A DNA stretch of 64,000 nucleotides from assembly GCA_945861625.1 (NCBI GenBank), contig CAMAVI010000007.1:1-64000 (forward strand), given 5' to 3'. The notes under the pieces were generated by a model. The model did no database searches and was not told the origin of the DNA. It saw only the letters and a list, made by a program, of their open reading frames with translations. This document shows, in pieces, positions 36,892 through 46,041 of the stretch (the first letter of the stretch is position 1; each line of letters starts with the position of its first letter). Origin of the DNA: Candidatus Sulfopaludibacter sp. SbA3. GTDB lineage: Bacteria; Acidobacteriota; Terriglobia; Bryobacterales; Bryobacteraceae. The translations under genes and the position numbers were made by a program.

Positions 36892-38535
36892 ATGAGCGTG
36901 AGTCCGTTGGCGGGACGTGCTGCCCCGGCCAGGATGCTGGCCAACATCCCGCGGCTCGTATCCGCCTATTACACGGGCCGCCCCGATCCCTCCGTGCCCG
37001 GCCAGCGCGTTGCGTTCGGAACCTCCGGACATCGCGGTTCATCGCTGCATAACGCTTTCAATGAGGCGCACATTCTCGCCATCACAGAGGCCATCTGCCG
37101 TTACCGCAAGGCACAGGGGATCGACGGCCCTGTATTCCTCGGCATGGACACCCATGCGCTATCCGAACCGGCCTTCGCCAGCGCTCTGGAGGTGCTGGCG
37201 GGCAACGGTGTGGAGACCATGATTGACGCTGAACTCGGGTACACGCCTACGCCCGCGATCTCCCACTCCATCCTGAAGTGGAACATCGCCCGCACGAAGG
37301 GCCGCGCCGATGGCATCATCATCACACCATCCCATAATCCGCCCGAGGACGGCGGTTTCAAGTACAACCCGCCAAACGGCGGCCCCGCCGATAGCGATGC
37401 CACCAAGTGGATTGAGACCGCGGCGAACCGCCTCATGGAAGACAGACTCCGTGACATCCGGCGCACGTTCTACGCAAACGCGCTCAAGGCCGCGACCACG
37501 CACCGTCACGACTACCTCACTTCTTATGTGAGCGATCTCGGCGCCGTGCTCGATTTGGATGCCATCCGCTCCGCCGGGATCGAACTTGGGGTGGATCCAC
37601 TCGGTGGCGCCGGCGTTGCCTATTGGCCCCGCATCGCCGAACGCTACGGCTTGCGGATGCGGGTGCTGCACGACCACGTCGATCCAACCTTCCGCTTCAT
37701 GCCGGTCGATGGGGACGGCAAGATTCGCATGGATTGTTCCTCGCCCTACGCCATGGCCGGGCTGATCGGGTTGAAGGATCAGTTCGCGGTTGCCTTCGCT
37801 TGCGATACCGACCACGATCGCCACGGCATCGTCACGCGTACCGCCGGATTGTTGAACCCGAATCACTATCTCGCGGTCGCGATCCAATATCTCTTTGGGC
37901 ATCGCCAGGGCTGGCGCGCGGATAGCGCTATCGGCAAGACGCTGGTTTCCAGCAGCATGATCGACCGCGTGGCTGCGTCGCTCGGCCGCCGCTTGGTCGA
38001 AGTGCCGGTGGGCTTCAAGTGGTTCGTCGACGGCCTGGTGAATGGGGCATTCGGCTTCGGTGGAGAGGAGAGCGCGGGCGCCAGTTTCCTCCGCCACGAT
38101 GGCACCGTCTGGACCACGGACAAGGACGGTATCGTCCTGGGCCTGCTCGCCGCCGAGATTCTCGCCAAGACGGCCCGCGATCCCGGCGAGCACTACCGTG
38201 AACTCACGAGGCGTTTCGGAGCGCCCATCTACGAACGCATCGACGCCCCCGCTACGGCGGTCCAAAAGGCCGCGTTGGCGAAACTTTCCGCCACCCAAGT
38301 CCACGCCACGGAATTGGCGGGCGAGAAGATCACCGCCATCCTCACGGAAGCCCCCGGGAACGGCAAGCCCATCGGGGGATTGAAGATCGTGACCGCAAAC
38401 GGCTGGGCCGCCATGCGGCCTTCCGGTACCGAGGATGTATACAAGATCTACGCCGAAAGCTTTCTTGGAGCCGAACACCTTCGCCGCATCCAGGAAGAGG
38501 CGCGGGAACTTGTGTCCGCAGCTCTAGCTGGTTGA
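36892..38535 (+). CDS. pgm: Phosphoglucomutase, alpha-D-glucose-specific type
   Basis: 547 residues, the usual length of the bacterial Pgm family. The phosphoserine loop is [17 protein letters not shown], the metal loop [11 protein letters not shown], the sugar loop [10 protein letters not shown] and the phosphate loop [15 protein letters not shown], all intact. It interconverts glucose-6-phosphate and glucose-1-phosphate and so feeds GalU (encoded at 51.6-52.5 kb) and the polysaccharide genes of this window. A GC-rich inverted repeat in the 72-base convergent gap before cutA may act as a two-way terminator, but it lacks a T-tract. Confidence 0.96.
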   Translation: MSVSPLAGRAAPARMLANIPRLVSAYYTGRPDPSVPGQRVAFGTSGHRGSSLHNAFNEAHILAITEAICRYRKAQGIDGPVFLGMDTHALSEPAFASALEVLAGNGVETMIDAELGYTPTPAISHSILKWNIARTKGRADGIIITPSHNPPEDGGFKYNPPNGGPADSDATKWIETAANRLMEDRLRDIRRTFYANALKAATTHRHDYLTSYVSDLGAVLDLDAIRSAGIELGVDPLGGAGVAYWPRIAERYGLRMRVLHDHVDPTFRFMPVDGDGKIRMDCSSPYAMAGLIGLKDQFAVAFACDTDHDRHGIVTRTAGLLNPNHYLAVAIQYLFGHRQGWRADSAIGKTLVSSSMIDRVAASLGRRLVEVPVGFKWFVDGLVNGAFGFGGEESAGASFLRHDGTVWTTDKDGIVLGLLAAEILAKTARDPGEHYRELTRRFGAPIYERIDAPATAVQKAALAKLSATQVHATELAGEKITAILTEAPGNGKPIGGLKIVTANGWAAMRPSGTEDVYKIYAESFLGAEHLRRIQEEARELVSAALAG

Positions 38536-38607
38536 GACGCGGGGGGTCAGTCACGCGCTTGACGGGACGGCCTATGCGTCACTTGCCGCCCGCTGCCCGC
38601 GGCGGCT

Positions 38608-38937
38608 CTAAGATCCCGGTGAGGCGAGCTGACTGTCGATCCAGCCCAGATAGGGTTCCGCGCCATCGATGATCTGCATCGCGATGATCTCCGGCACCTT
38701 GTAGCTGTGAACTTTCTCGATTTCCGCGCGCAAGGCGGGAAATAGGTCCTGGCGCGACTTAATCACTAGAAGGCATTCCGTGGAATCCCTAATGCGGTCT
38801 TTCCACCGGTAAATGGACCGCGCTCCGGCCAAGATATTGACGCAAGCCGCGACGCGCCGCTCCACTAGATAGAGCGCTATTTCCTGAGCTTCGGCTTCGG
38901 AATCACATGTGGTGAGGACAACGATTTTATCGGTCAT
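38608..38937 (-). CDS. cutA: Divalent-cation tolerance protein CutA
   Basis: 109 residues, the normal CutA1 size. It starts IVVLTTCDSEAEAQEIA and has CVNILAGARSIYRWKDRI, the conserved core with the Cys, followed by ECLLVIKSRQDLFPALRAEI and HSYKVPEIIAMQI. CutA forms a PII-like trimer; the copper-tolerance role is indirect and not settled. Its start overlaps the stop of the TPR gene by 4 bases (ATGA), so it is the downstream member of a two-gene unit. Confidence 0.95.
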   Translation of the reverse strand: MTDKIVVLTTCDSEAEAQEIALYLVERRVAACVNILAGARSIYRWKDRIRDSTECLLVIKSRQDLFPALRAEIEKVHSYKVPEIIAMQIIDGAEPYLGWIDSQLASPGS

Positions 38938-39350
38938 TTTTTTCCGTGACGGCGAGGTAGTTTGGCGAGGCGCTTCTTGACCGCCTCGATGTCCTTGGCG
39001 TCGGTTGCCAGGGTGAGAAACTTTTCATAGGCTTCGCGGGCGCCGGCAGTCTCGCGCATTTTCTCATTTGCATCCCCCAGCTTGAATTGGGCTTCGGCGG
39101 AGGCCGGGTCCCATTTGGCGGCCTCGACATAACGCCGCGCCGCCGCCTTGTAGTTACCCTTCTTGAAGTAGAAGTTGCCGGCAGTGATGTTGCGGCTGGC
39201 TTCCAGCGGATTGAACGCGTACTCGGTGGGCTTGAGGTCCGGATCCTCTTCCGGCGGCTCCTGCTCCACGGCGGCAGGGGGCGGCGCTTCTCGCTGCCGT
39301 GCGGCAAGAGGGAACGCGATCAGAACGATCAGGAAGAAGGCGCGTGCCAC
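38934..39350 (-). CDS. Small secreted TPR protein
   Basis: 138 residues. A signal peptide (ARAFFLIVLIAFPLAA) is followed by an acidic proline-rich linker (EEDPDLKPTEYAFNPLEAS) and about two and a half tetratricopeptide repeats: ITAGNFYFKKGNYKAAARRY, WDPASAEAQFKLGDANEK, and a last helix EAYEKFLTLA. It is probably a periplasmic scaffold. It overlaps cutA by 4 bases. The divergent uvrC starts 20 bases away on the other strand. Confidence 0.75.
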   Translation of the reverse strand: MARAFFLIVLIAFPLAARQREAPPPAAVEQEPPEEDPDLKPTEYAFNPLEASRNITAGNFYFKKGNYKAAARRYVEAAKWDPASAEAQFKLGDANEKMRETAGAREAYEKFLTLATDAKDIEAVKKRLAKLPRRHGKK

Positions 39351-39370
39351 AATCTAAGTGTAAACAGAAC

Positions 39371-41212
39371 ATGTCCGATCTGCGCAAACGCGCCGCCGAA
39401 CTGCCCGCCCTCCCAGGCGTTTATCTGTACAAAGACGCCTATGACACGGTGATCTACGTCGGCAAGGCCAAAAATCTGCGCAGCCGTGTCCGCAGTTACT
39501 TCAACGACGATCGCCTGGCGGACGCGAAGACCGGGACGCTGATCGGCGAGGCGCGCAAGATCGACTACATCCACGTTGATAACGAAAAAGAAGCGCTGGC
39601 TCTGGAGAACAACCTCATCAAGCAGTGGAAGCCGCGCTATAACATCCTGTTGCGCGACGACAAGACCTACCCGTATATCAAACTAACAGCGGAGCGCTAT
39701 CCGCGTGTCTACGTGACCAGGCGCCTGCGGAAAGACGGTTCCAGCTATTTCGGGCCATACTTCCCCGGCAACCTCGCGCACCGTCTGGTGCACTTCATCC
39801 ACCGGCATTTCAAGGTGCCTTCCTGCAAAGTCGATCTGACCAAGCAGCATTCGCATCCGTGCCTGGAGTTCCACATTCACCGTTGTCTCGGTCCCTGCGT
39901 GCAAGGGCTGACAACGGACGCGGCGTATGCCGATGCGGTCCGCTCGGTGAAGCTGTTTCTGGAAGGCCGCCACAAGGACCTCGCGCATGAGCTGAGCGAA
40001 CGCATCACGGCCGCCAGCGAAGCCATGCGTTACGAGGAGGCCTCCGCGTTGCATGAGCTGATGCGAACAGTGGAGGAACTCGGAGAAAAGCAGAAGATGG
40101 CAAAGGTGCAGGGCACCGACACCGATATCTTCGCGTATTACGCCGAACCGCCTCTGGCCGCCGTGAATCTGTTTCATCTGCGCGGCGGCCACATTGTCGA
40201 CCGGCGCGAGTTCTTCTGGGAAGATCAGCGTGAATTCGATCCGTCCGAGTTCGTCTCGTCTTTGCTGAAGCAGGTGTATCTGGATGAGCCGTACATTCCG
40301 GCGTTTATCCACGTGCCCGTGGAATTTGAAGATCGTGAACCATTGGAAGAGCTGCTCTCCGAGCGCCGCGGCCACAACGTGGAAATTCATACTCCGCAGA
40401 GGGGCGAGAAGAAAGCCATGCTGGAGCTGGTCGAATCCAACGCCAAGCACAGTTTTGAACAGCGCTTCCGTGTGCTGAAGCCGTCGTCGAAGGCGATACA
40501 GGAGGCGCTACGGGACGCTCTCGGCCTGGAGAAAGCCCCCGCCAGAATTGAATGTTTCGACATCTCCCACATTCAAGGCACGGATAAAGTAGCCAGCATG
40601 GTCGTGTGGGAAAACGGGCGCATGAAGAAATCCGACTACCGGAAGTTCGTGATCCGCACCGTGGAAGGTAACGACGATTTTGCTTCCATGCGGGAAGTGA
40701 TCACGCGCCGCTACGGGCGCTTGCGGGAGGAAAAAGTTGAGCCACCGGGCCTGGTGCTGGTGGATGGCGGCCTGGGACAACTTCACGCGGCCGCGGAAGC
40801 GCTCGAAGCGCTGGGAATTACTGACCAGCCGCTGGCCTCGATCGCCAAACGTGAAGAGTGGATTTACGTGTATGGCCAGGAGGAGGAGCCAGTAATCTTG
40901 GACAAGTTCTCTCCGGTCCTGCACTTAATCCAGCAGGCGCGGGATGAAGCGCACCGCTTTGCCGTGACATTTCACCGGACCCGGCGCAACGCCAGCCGTC
41001 TGCGCAGTGAGCTCAGTCAGATTTCAGGCGTGGGGGAGAAGACGGCGATGAAGCTGCTGAAGCATTTTGGCAGCGTGGAGCGGGTGCGCCAGGCGCCGGA
41101 AGAGGAGTTAGTGCGCGTGGCGGGCCGTGCTTCGGCGCAAAAAATCAGGACGGGACTCGGACTTGTCGAGCCCGTGCCCCGTCCCCAGTCGCCTCGCGAG
41201 CAGACCGGTTAG
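39371..41212 (+). CDS. uvrC: Excinuclease ABC subunit C
   Basis: 613 residues from ATG 39371 (MSDLRKRAAELPALPGVYL, the normal start); a longer frame runs back into the divergent TPR gene. Domains: N-terminal GIY-YIG nuclease (PGVYLYKD, IYVGKAKNLRSRV), a Cys-rich insert with VPSCKV and RCLGPCVQG, a UVR helix pair (AMRYEEASALHEL), the RNase-H-like second nuclease (ECFDISHIQGTDKVASMV, LVLVDGGLGQLHAA) and a C-terminal helix-hairpin-helix tail (ISGVGEKTAMKLL). It makes both incisions in nucleotide excision repair with UvrA and UvrB, which are not in this window. Confidence 0.97.
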   Translation: MSDLRKRAAELPALPGVYLYKDAYDTVIYVGKAKNLRSRVRSYFNDDRLADAKTGTLIGEARKIDYIHVDNEKEALALENNLIKQWKPRYNILLRDDKTYPYIKLTAERYPRVYVTRRLRKDGSSYFGPYFPGNLAHRLVHFIHRHFKVPSCKVDLTKQHSHPCLEFHIHRCLGPCVQGLTTDAAYADAVRSVKLFLEGRHKDLAHELSERITAASEAMRYEEASALHELMRTVEELGEKQKMAKVQGTDTDIFAYYAEPPLAAVNLFHLRGGHIVDRREFFWEDQREFDPSEFVSSLLKQVYLDEPYIPAFIHVPVEFEDREPLEELLSERRGHNVEIHTPQRGEKKAMLELVESNAKHSFEQRFRVLKPSSKAIQEALRDALGLEKAPARIECFDISHIQGTDKVASMVVWENGRMKKSDYRKFVIRTVEGNDDFASMREVITRRYGRLREEKVEPPGLVLVDGGLGQLHAAAEALEALGITDQPLASIAKREEWIYVYGQEEEPVILDKFSPVLHLIQQARDEAHRFAVTFHRTRRNASRLRSELSQISGVGEKTAMKLLKHFGSVERVRQAPEEELVRVAGRASAQKIRTGLGLVEPVPRPQSPREQTG

Positions 41213-41215
41213 AAA

Positions 41216-41581
41216 CTAAAATAGGTCGCCGATTTCCTTGGCGGCGGAACGGGCTTCCAAGTGAATGAGCCCGGCGTTGCCGCCTTGCGGGGAGATCACC
41301 GCCAAGACTGCTTTGGAACCAGCGGAGTAAACGAACAGCGCGCCCTCATCGGCCTGTACCGACACTTCGCCGAGGTTTCCCGCACTCATGGCTTCGCTGA
41401 TGCGGCGGCCGAGGCTGGATGCCGCGGCGGCCATGGCGGCGACTCGGTTCGGATCGGCGCCATTGGTTAACGCGTGAGCAATCGGCAGTCCTTCGTTGGA
41501 CGCCAGCAACACGCCTTTCAATTCCGGTATTGCGCTCCGCAGCGATTCCAACGCCGCTTTAAGAGCTTCACCCTTTGCCAT
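41216..41581 (-). CDS. Roadblock/LC7-domain protein
   Basis: 121 residues forming one Roadblock/LC7 fold: LRSAIPELKGVLLASNEGLPIAH, VAAMAAAASSLGRRISEAM, EVSVQADEGALFVYSAGSKAVLAV. Such proteins, like MglB, bind small GTPases and act as their activating factors. No Ras-like MglA gene is present in the window. A strong ribosome site (GGGAGG, 6 bases before ATG) suggests good expression. It converges on uvrC with only 3 bases between stops and diverges from the zinc-finger gene across a 294-base gap. Confidence 0.85.
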   Translation of the reverse strand: MAKGEALKAALESLRSAIPELKGVLLASNEGLPIAHALTNGADPNRVAAMAAAASSLGRRISEAMSAGNLGEVSVQADEGALFVYSAGSKAVLAVISPQGGNAGLIHLEARSAAKEIGDLF

Positions 41582-41875
41582 AAACTTCCTCCCTAATGTC
41601 CGTGGGTTCCTAGCAATGCACTGTATGGATCGACGGATAGGGAGAAAACTTTAGGTAAGGGTAAGCGAAAGTGCAAACTCGATGCGAATGAAAACGCGAG
41701 ACTTATACTTGGAAGGGAGAATCGCGGGCCTATGCGTCTGTTGGTGAAGGGCAAAACTAAAGAGCTAGATAGGTAGGGCCTTGACCCTAGTCCCGAATGA
41801 TAAGTGCTTTACCGCAACTAAATGTTATCATCACCCCCTTTTGGATTAGGCCGTAAAGGCCGATCAGATTGAGGT
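41582..41875. other. Longest gene-free stretch: divergent regulatory region with inverted repeats
   Basis: 294 bases between the divergent Roadblock and zinc-finger genes, lower in GC than its surroundings. It contains TGATAA and TTATCA as an inverted pair near 41800-41835, a GGCC-gtaaa-GGCC hairpin near 41850, and a stem CTC-GCG pairing with CGC-GAG around 41688-41710. I see no convincing sigma70 promoter, tRNA or known riboswitch core. Two tiny ATG frames here (14 and 21 codons) are too weak to call. Confidence 0.4.
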
Positions 41876-43282
41876 ATGCGGTGTCTGCAGTGCGGCAAGG
41901 CCCTACCTCTGCTCAAACGTTTGGCGGGCGGCGAGTTCTGCTCCGACGCGCACCGGCAAGAGTCTCAGCGGGAATACACGAATCTGGCCGTGCGCCGGCT
42001 CCAGCAGGCTGTACCGCCGGTGGGTCCGCCACTGCGGGTGGAGGAATTGCCGAAGGAAACTGGCCCTTCAAATCCACCCCTTTCGCCGGTTACCCCCGTT
42101 GTCCCGCCGCCGGCCTCGGTAGCTGCATCCGTACCGCTAGTGCCTCCCCAACCGGCTCCCCACGTGCGTGCGACACCGCCGCCCACGCCCGCCCAGATCG
42201 CTTCAGCTCTGCCCGTGCCGGCTCCAGTCACGAGTGCCCCGCTCCCTTCTCCCCATGTGCCTTCCGGACCAGCCGCGGCCACCCAACCCAGGCGCACGCC
42301 ACCCGTGGTGCCGCGTCCACAGTCCAAAGCCGCCCCGCCCAAGCGCGATACCGGGCCTGCCATGGCCAGTACGTTGACGCGAAAACCTCCAGCGGCAAAG
42401 ATCCGATGGGGAAGAATGAGTGCACCGTTGGAAGTAGTGCCCGCCGGTACTCTGCCCGCATTACCACACAGGCAGAACTTACAAGTCTCCACCGGTTTGG
42501 CGACGGCTAACCTCATCTACTGGGCACCCGTGTGCGAACGTCGCGAATCAGCCGCCGTGGTGATGAAATCCAAGCTGGATGTGCGGGGCTTTGTGCGGAT
42601 ATCGCCCGTGATGGATGTTGGCATGAGTGTGATCCCCCCGCGGGGTTGGGATCTTACACGGCATGTTCCACAACAAAACATTCCCATGAAGAGCCCGGAT
42701 GCGATTTCCCCAGGGGAGCCGGTCTTGTGGAATGCAGAGCCACGCCCATTCAACAGTTCCGCGGCGCCGCTGGGCGAATGGGCCGCGCTGCCGTTTACCA
42801 CGATCCAGCTAGCCGGGGAAGTTGCCGCGGAAGTCACCGAAGAAGTTACCGGGGAAATGCAGGCGGAATCGCTGGAGCGGCCGGCAGCGGCGGCTACTGG
42901 CCAGAGACCAGCTCCTCTCGTCGTGGAGGAAATCGCGGCGGGGAAGGCGCGGCCAATGCAGATCTTCACCGCGCATCTGACAAGCGGGTTACACGCCCGG
43001 ATTCCGCCATTGGAGGCAATGCCCTTGCGGCCCACCATGGTGCTGGGTCCGGCGCCGGACTCCGCGAATTCCGGACCGCCCGTTGCGAACGAGAAATTGC
43101 GGAAGCCAGAGGTCCGAATTCTGGCGCCGGAAAAACCCGCGATCACGCAGGCGGAACCCCAGCCGGCGGACCCAGTGGCGCAGCCAGTGCCGCAACTCGA
43201 CTTAGGCCCCCAGGCGCCGAGCGCAAGTTCGGGACGTTCTGCAAGCAAAATCTTGACCCTGTTTGGCGGTTCGCGGGAGTAA
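41876..43282 (+). CDS. Zinc-finger protein with long proline-rich region, unknown function
   Basis: 468 residues. The N-terminus has Cys3, Cys6, Cys22 and His26 (MRCLQCGKAL, then GGEFCSDAHR), an FCS/treble-clef-like zinc site. Residues about 45-185 are Pro/Ala/Val-rich and likely disordered. Residues about 205-390 contain short conserved-looking blocks (STGLATANLIYWAPV, LDVRGFVRISPVMDVGM, FTAHLTSGLHARIPPLEAM). There is no signal peptide or membrane helix. The ATG must be the start because the first Cys pair depends on it. A TPR gene follows 30 bases later, so the two probably act together. Function unknown. Confidence 0.7.
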   Translation: MRCLQCGKALPLLKRLAGGEFCSDAHRQESQREYTNLAVRRLQQAVPPVGPPLRVEELPKETGPSNPPLSPVTPVVPPPASVAASVPLVPPQPAPHVRATPPPTPAQIASALPVPAPVTSAPLPSPHVPSGPAAATQPRRTPPVVPRPQSKAAPPKRDTGPAMASTLTRKPPAAKIRWGRMSAPLEVVPAGTLPALPHRQNLQVSTGLATANLIYWAPVCERRESAAVVMKSKLDVRGFVRISPVMDVGMSVIPPRGWDLTRHVPQQNIPMKSPDAISPGEPVLWNAEPRPFNSSAAPLGEWAALPFTTIQLAGEVAAEVTEEVTGEMQAESLERPAAAATGQRPAPLVVEEIAAGKARPMQIFTAHLTSGLHARIPPLEAMPLRPTMVLGPAPDSANSGPPVANEKLRKPEVRILAPEKPAITQAEPQPADPVAQPVPQLDLGPQAPSASSGRSASKILTLFGGSRE

Positions 43283-43312
43283 TCGCTCGCAGAAATTAAG
43301 GGAGATACTACG

Positions 43313-44989
43313 ATGGCGGGAGACAACGAGCAACAGCTTTTCTTCATCGATGGGGAACTCATCGAACGCTTGATGAGGGGCGATCGCACACCCGTGCAGA
43401 CTCAGCAACAGCGCCCAGTTACTGCAAGCGCACTGACAGCCGCGGTATCCTTGGCCTCGGAAGGCCGCCTGGATGACGCCGCAAAGGAATTGCAGAGCGC
43501 GGCGGACCACGGCGAAGACACCGCCGATGTCCAGGCCGGACTGGGCCATCTTCGTTTCGAACAGCAGAACTGGATAGAGGCGGAAGCGCACTACGCGAAG
43601 GTCACGCAACTTGAGCCGGGGCATCCCACCGCGCACTACAACCTGGGTTTGTGCCTGGAGCGGCAGTCGAAATGGGAACCAGCTGCCATGGCATTTGAGA
43701 CCGCGCTGGCGATCGAACCAAAACGCTGGCAGGCACAGCTGGGCCGCGGGCTTTGTTTGTTAAGGCTTGGCCAATTCGAGGCCGCACTGCCCTGCTTTGA
43801 AGCGGCGATCGAGTTTGTTCCGAGTCAGGGAAAAGACGCGAATCCAGGGCGCATTCTATTCGGGAACGCAGTGGCGCTGCATGGGCTGGGACGGCTTGAC
43901 GAGGTTGCGGATTTGTATAAGAAGCTATTGCCCGCATCGCCAAATGCAACGGATCTGTTGGCGAACTTCATCGCGCTGTCGATTGCCCGCAAAGACGAGA
44001 CCAGAGTGAAGGAACTATCGGAACGTCTGCTGAAACTCCAGCCGGACGCCCCGAGCGCGCTGGAAGGACTCGCGTCCATTGCGCTTTCTCACGGAGACTA
44101 CAGTGCGGCCGCGCAGCACGGCTCGCGGCTGGTGAAAGTCTCGCCGGAGTCCTGCGAAGCCTGGTTTAACCTGGGCGTGGCCCTGCAGAAGACGGGCCGG
44201 TTGGAACAAGCCATCAACGCCTACCGCCAGGCGGTACGGCTGCGGCCGGATTCCGTTGAGGCGAATGCCAATCTGGGCGCCGCTCTGCAGGAACGGGGAG
44301 ATTTGGAGGGCGCCGCCGTGGCACACAAGGCGGCGCTGCGCGGTGACCCGCAAGCGCCAGGAGTCTTGTGGAATCTCGCCATCGCCTGCGAGCGGCAAGG
44401 GAATGCGCAGGAAGCCGAAAATTTATTTGCCACACTGATTCGTATCGCGCCTGACTGGGAAGACGCGGCCTTCCGGCTCGGCTATCTACAACTGCGGCGA
44501 GGGTCGCACCAGGAAGCGGCCGAAAGCTTCCAGATCTGCCTGAAGAAACACGAGGACTGGACCGGGGCCTTGGTCAATCACGGTTTGGCAGCGTGGAAAT
44601 CCGGTGACCTGGAAACCGCCGCCGGCAATTTCCATAGAGCGCTAGCCGTGGAGCCCAGTCATTCCACGGCCCTGACCGCGCTCGCCGCCGTACTCGTCGA
44701 GCAGAATCATTCCGTGGACGCCTTGCACTGGTTTCGCACATTGAAGTCGCAACAACAGCCCGCGCCGGAGCTTTCCTATAACCTGGGCGTACTGCTGCAA
44801 ACCGGCGGTGATCATGCGGCCGCCGCGGAATGCTACCAGGCCGCTGTGGAGAGCAACCCTGCATTTTCCCAGGCATTATTGAACCTGGGCCAGGTGCTCA
44901 AAGCGGCCGGGAAAGCAGAAGAGGCGCGGCACGCCTGGAGTAGAGCCATGGCGATTGACCCTGAACTGGCGGTTGAGCGCCTTCGGTAG
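43313..44989 (+). CDS. Large tetratricopeptide-repeat protein
   Basis: 558 residues, almost entirely TPR helices from about residue 40 to the end; I count roughly thirteen 34-residue units, for example HPTAHYNLGLCLERQSKWEP and SCEAWFNLGVALQKTGRLEQ. No signal peptide or enzyme domain is present, so it should be a cytoplasmic scaffold. The ribosome site GGGAG lies 9 bases before ATG 43313. It is 30 bases downstream of the zinc-finger gene. TPR proteins of this kind often organise polysaccharide export or signalling complexes; that role is not shown here. Confidence 0.85.
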   Translation: MAGDNEQQLFFIDGELIERLMRGDRTPVQTQQQRPVTASALTAAVSLASEGRLDDAAKELQSAADHGEDTADVQAGLGHLRFEQQNWIEAEAHYAKVTQLEPGHPTAHYNLGLCLERQSKWEPAAMAFETALAIEPKRWQAQLGRGLCLLRLGQFEAALPCFEAAIEFVPSQGKDANPGRILFGNAVALHGLGRLDEVADLYKKLLPASPNATDLLANFIALSIARKDETRVKELSERLLKLQPDAPSALEGLASIALSHGDYSAAAQHGSRLVKVSPESCEAWFNLGVALQKTGRLEQAINAYRQAVRLRPDSVEANANLGAALQERGDLEGAAVAHKAALRGDPQAPGVLWNLAIACERQGNAQEAENLFATLIRIAPDWEDAAFRLGYLQLRRGSHQEAAESFQICLKKHEDWTGALVNHGLAAWKSGDLETAAGNFHRALAVEPSHSTALTALAAVLVEQNHSVDALHWFRTLKSQQQPAPELSYNLGVLLQTGGDHAAAAECYQAAVESNPAFSQALLNLGQVLKAAGKAEEARHAWSRAMAIDPELAVERLR

Positions 44990-45026
44990 CACGATGTTGT
45001 TTGGCGGAGGCACGCTATCATGAAAC

Positions 45027-46031
45027 TTGGGTGACAGAAAATCACGCAGTCTCCGGTCCCGGATCCTGCTTGTCGTCGTCAACGTTGTTTCCGTTGCCAG
45101 CCTGATCTGGACCTTTCGCGACGCACATCTTTCGGAGCTGGGAAGCGATCTGGCGGAGATGAACTGGTGGTGGGTGGGGCTTGCCATGGCCGTGGACGTC
45201 TGCGTGTACCTGTGGCATGGCTGGCGCTGGCAGACGTTGCTGCGGCCAGTGGTCCGGCTCAGCTATTGGGAACCGGTGCGATCCATCTACGCCGGACTCT
45301 TCGCGAACGAAGTGCTGCCCTTCCGCGTCGGAGAAGTGCTGCGCTGCTACTTGCTGGCCCGGAATCCCCAACTGCCTTTGTCGGTGTCCCTGACCAGCGC
45401 GCTCATCGAGCGGATCTTCGACGGTATCTGGCTGTCGCTGTGCATTTTCCTGATGTTGCGCATGACCCCATTTCCGCATGATCTTCGCTATCTGGTGGAC
45501 GGCGGTTACGCGCTCGGGGGCGCCGTATTCGTGGTCGGTGTCCTGATTGGGATCGCGATGTTCCTTCCCCACAAGACGCACGAAGCGCTGCAAGGGACCC
45601 GCTGGCAGAAGCAGTTCCGCACGCTTATGGACGATCTGGAGCTGATGGGGCACTCGCGCTCGTTGATCACATCGTTTCTGCTCAGCCTGCCGTACCTGCT
45701 GCTCATGATCATTCCGATTTTCGCCTCGTTTCGCGGCTATGGGTTCGATCTGTCCTGGCAGGTTGCATTTGTGTTGATGGTGGTGCTGCGGCTGGGAACC
45801 ATTGTTCCGCAGGCTCCAGGGAATCTGGGATTGTTTCAGGTACTGGTCAAAGTAAGCCTGGAGAAAATCTTCCACGTGGTCCCGGCGGAGGCCGCGCGTT
45901 TCTCTATCATTCTGTGGACTGTCGTGACGCTTCCTCTGTTGATTGGCGGAGCTATTTCGCTGGCGGTCACCGGATTGAAGCTCGGCGAGCTGCACGAAAA
46001 AGCGCAGGCCGAGGTCGGCGACCGGTCCTAA
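45027..46031 (+). CDS. Lysylphosphatidylglycerol-synthase-type transmembrane (UPF0104) protein
   Basis: 334 residues with about eight transmembrane helices. The UPF0104 pattern is clear: ANEVLPFRVGEVLRCYLLAR and SVSLTSALIERIFDGIWLSL, then IVPQAPGNLGLFQVLV. This family includes the flippase half of MprF and AglD-like proteins; without the aminoacyl-transfer half it is more likely a lipid or polyprenyl-sugar flippase. The start is uncertain: TTG 45027 is the best in-frame choice, with TATCAT 5 bases upstream. A glycosyltransferase gene converges 10 bases away. Confidence 0.85.
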   Translation: MGDRKSRSLRSRILLVVVNVVSVASLIWTFRDAHLSELGSDLAEMNWWWVGLAMAVDVCVYLWHGWRWQTLLRPVVRLSYWEPVRSIYAGLFANEVLPFRVGEVLRCYLLARNPQLPLSVSLTSALIERIFDGIWLSLCIFLMLRMTPFPHDLRYLVDGGYALGGAVFVVGVLIGIAMFLPHKTHEALQGTRWQKQFRTLMDDLELMGHSRSLITSFLLSLPYLLLMIIPIFASFRGYGFDLSWQVAFVLMVVLRLGTIVPQAPGNLGLFQVLVKVSLEKIFHVVPAEAARFSIILWTVVTLPLLIGGAISLAVTGLKLGELHEKAQAEVGDRS

Positions 46032-46041
46032 CGCCCGGCCA

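Noticed and set aside
39299-39370. Longer start for uvrC
   Set aside because: It would overlap the divergent TPR gene, and UvrC proteins start as the ATG at 39371 does.
41680-41850. Possible c-di-GMP or other riboswitch in the 294-base gap
   Set aside because: The stems are short and none of the conserved loop sequences of known riboswitch classes could be matched.
41869-42510. 213-codon plus-strand frame overlapping the zinc-finger gene in another frame
   Set aside because: It is built from the codons of the proline-rich stretch read one base off. The overlapping frame has the Cys/His site and continues to 43282.
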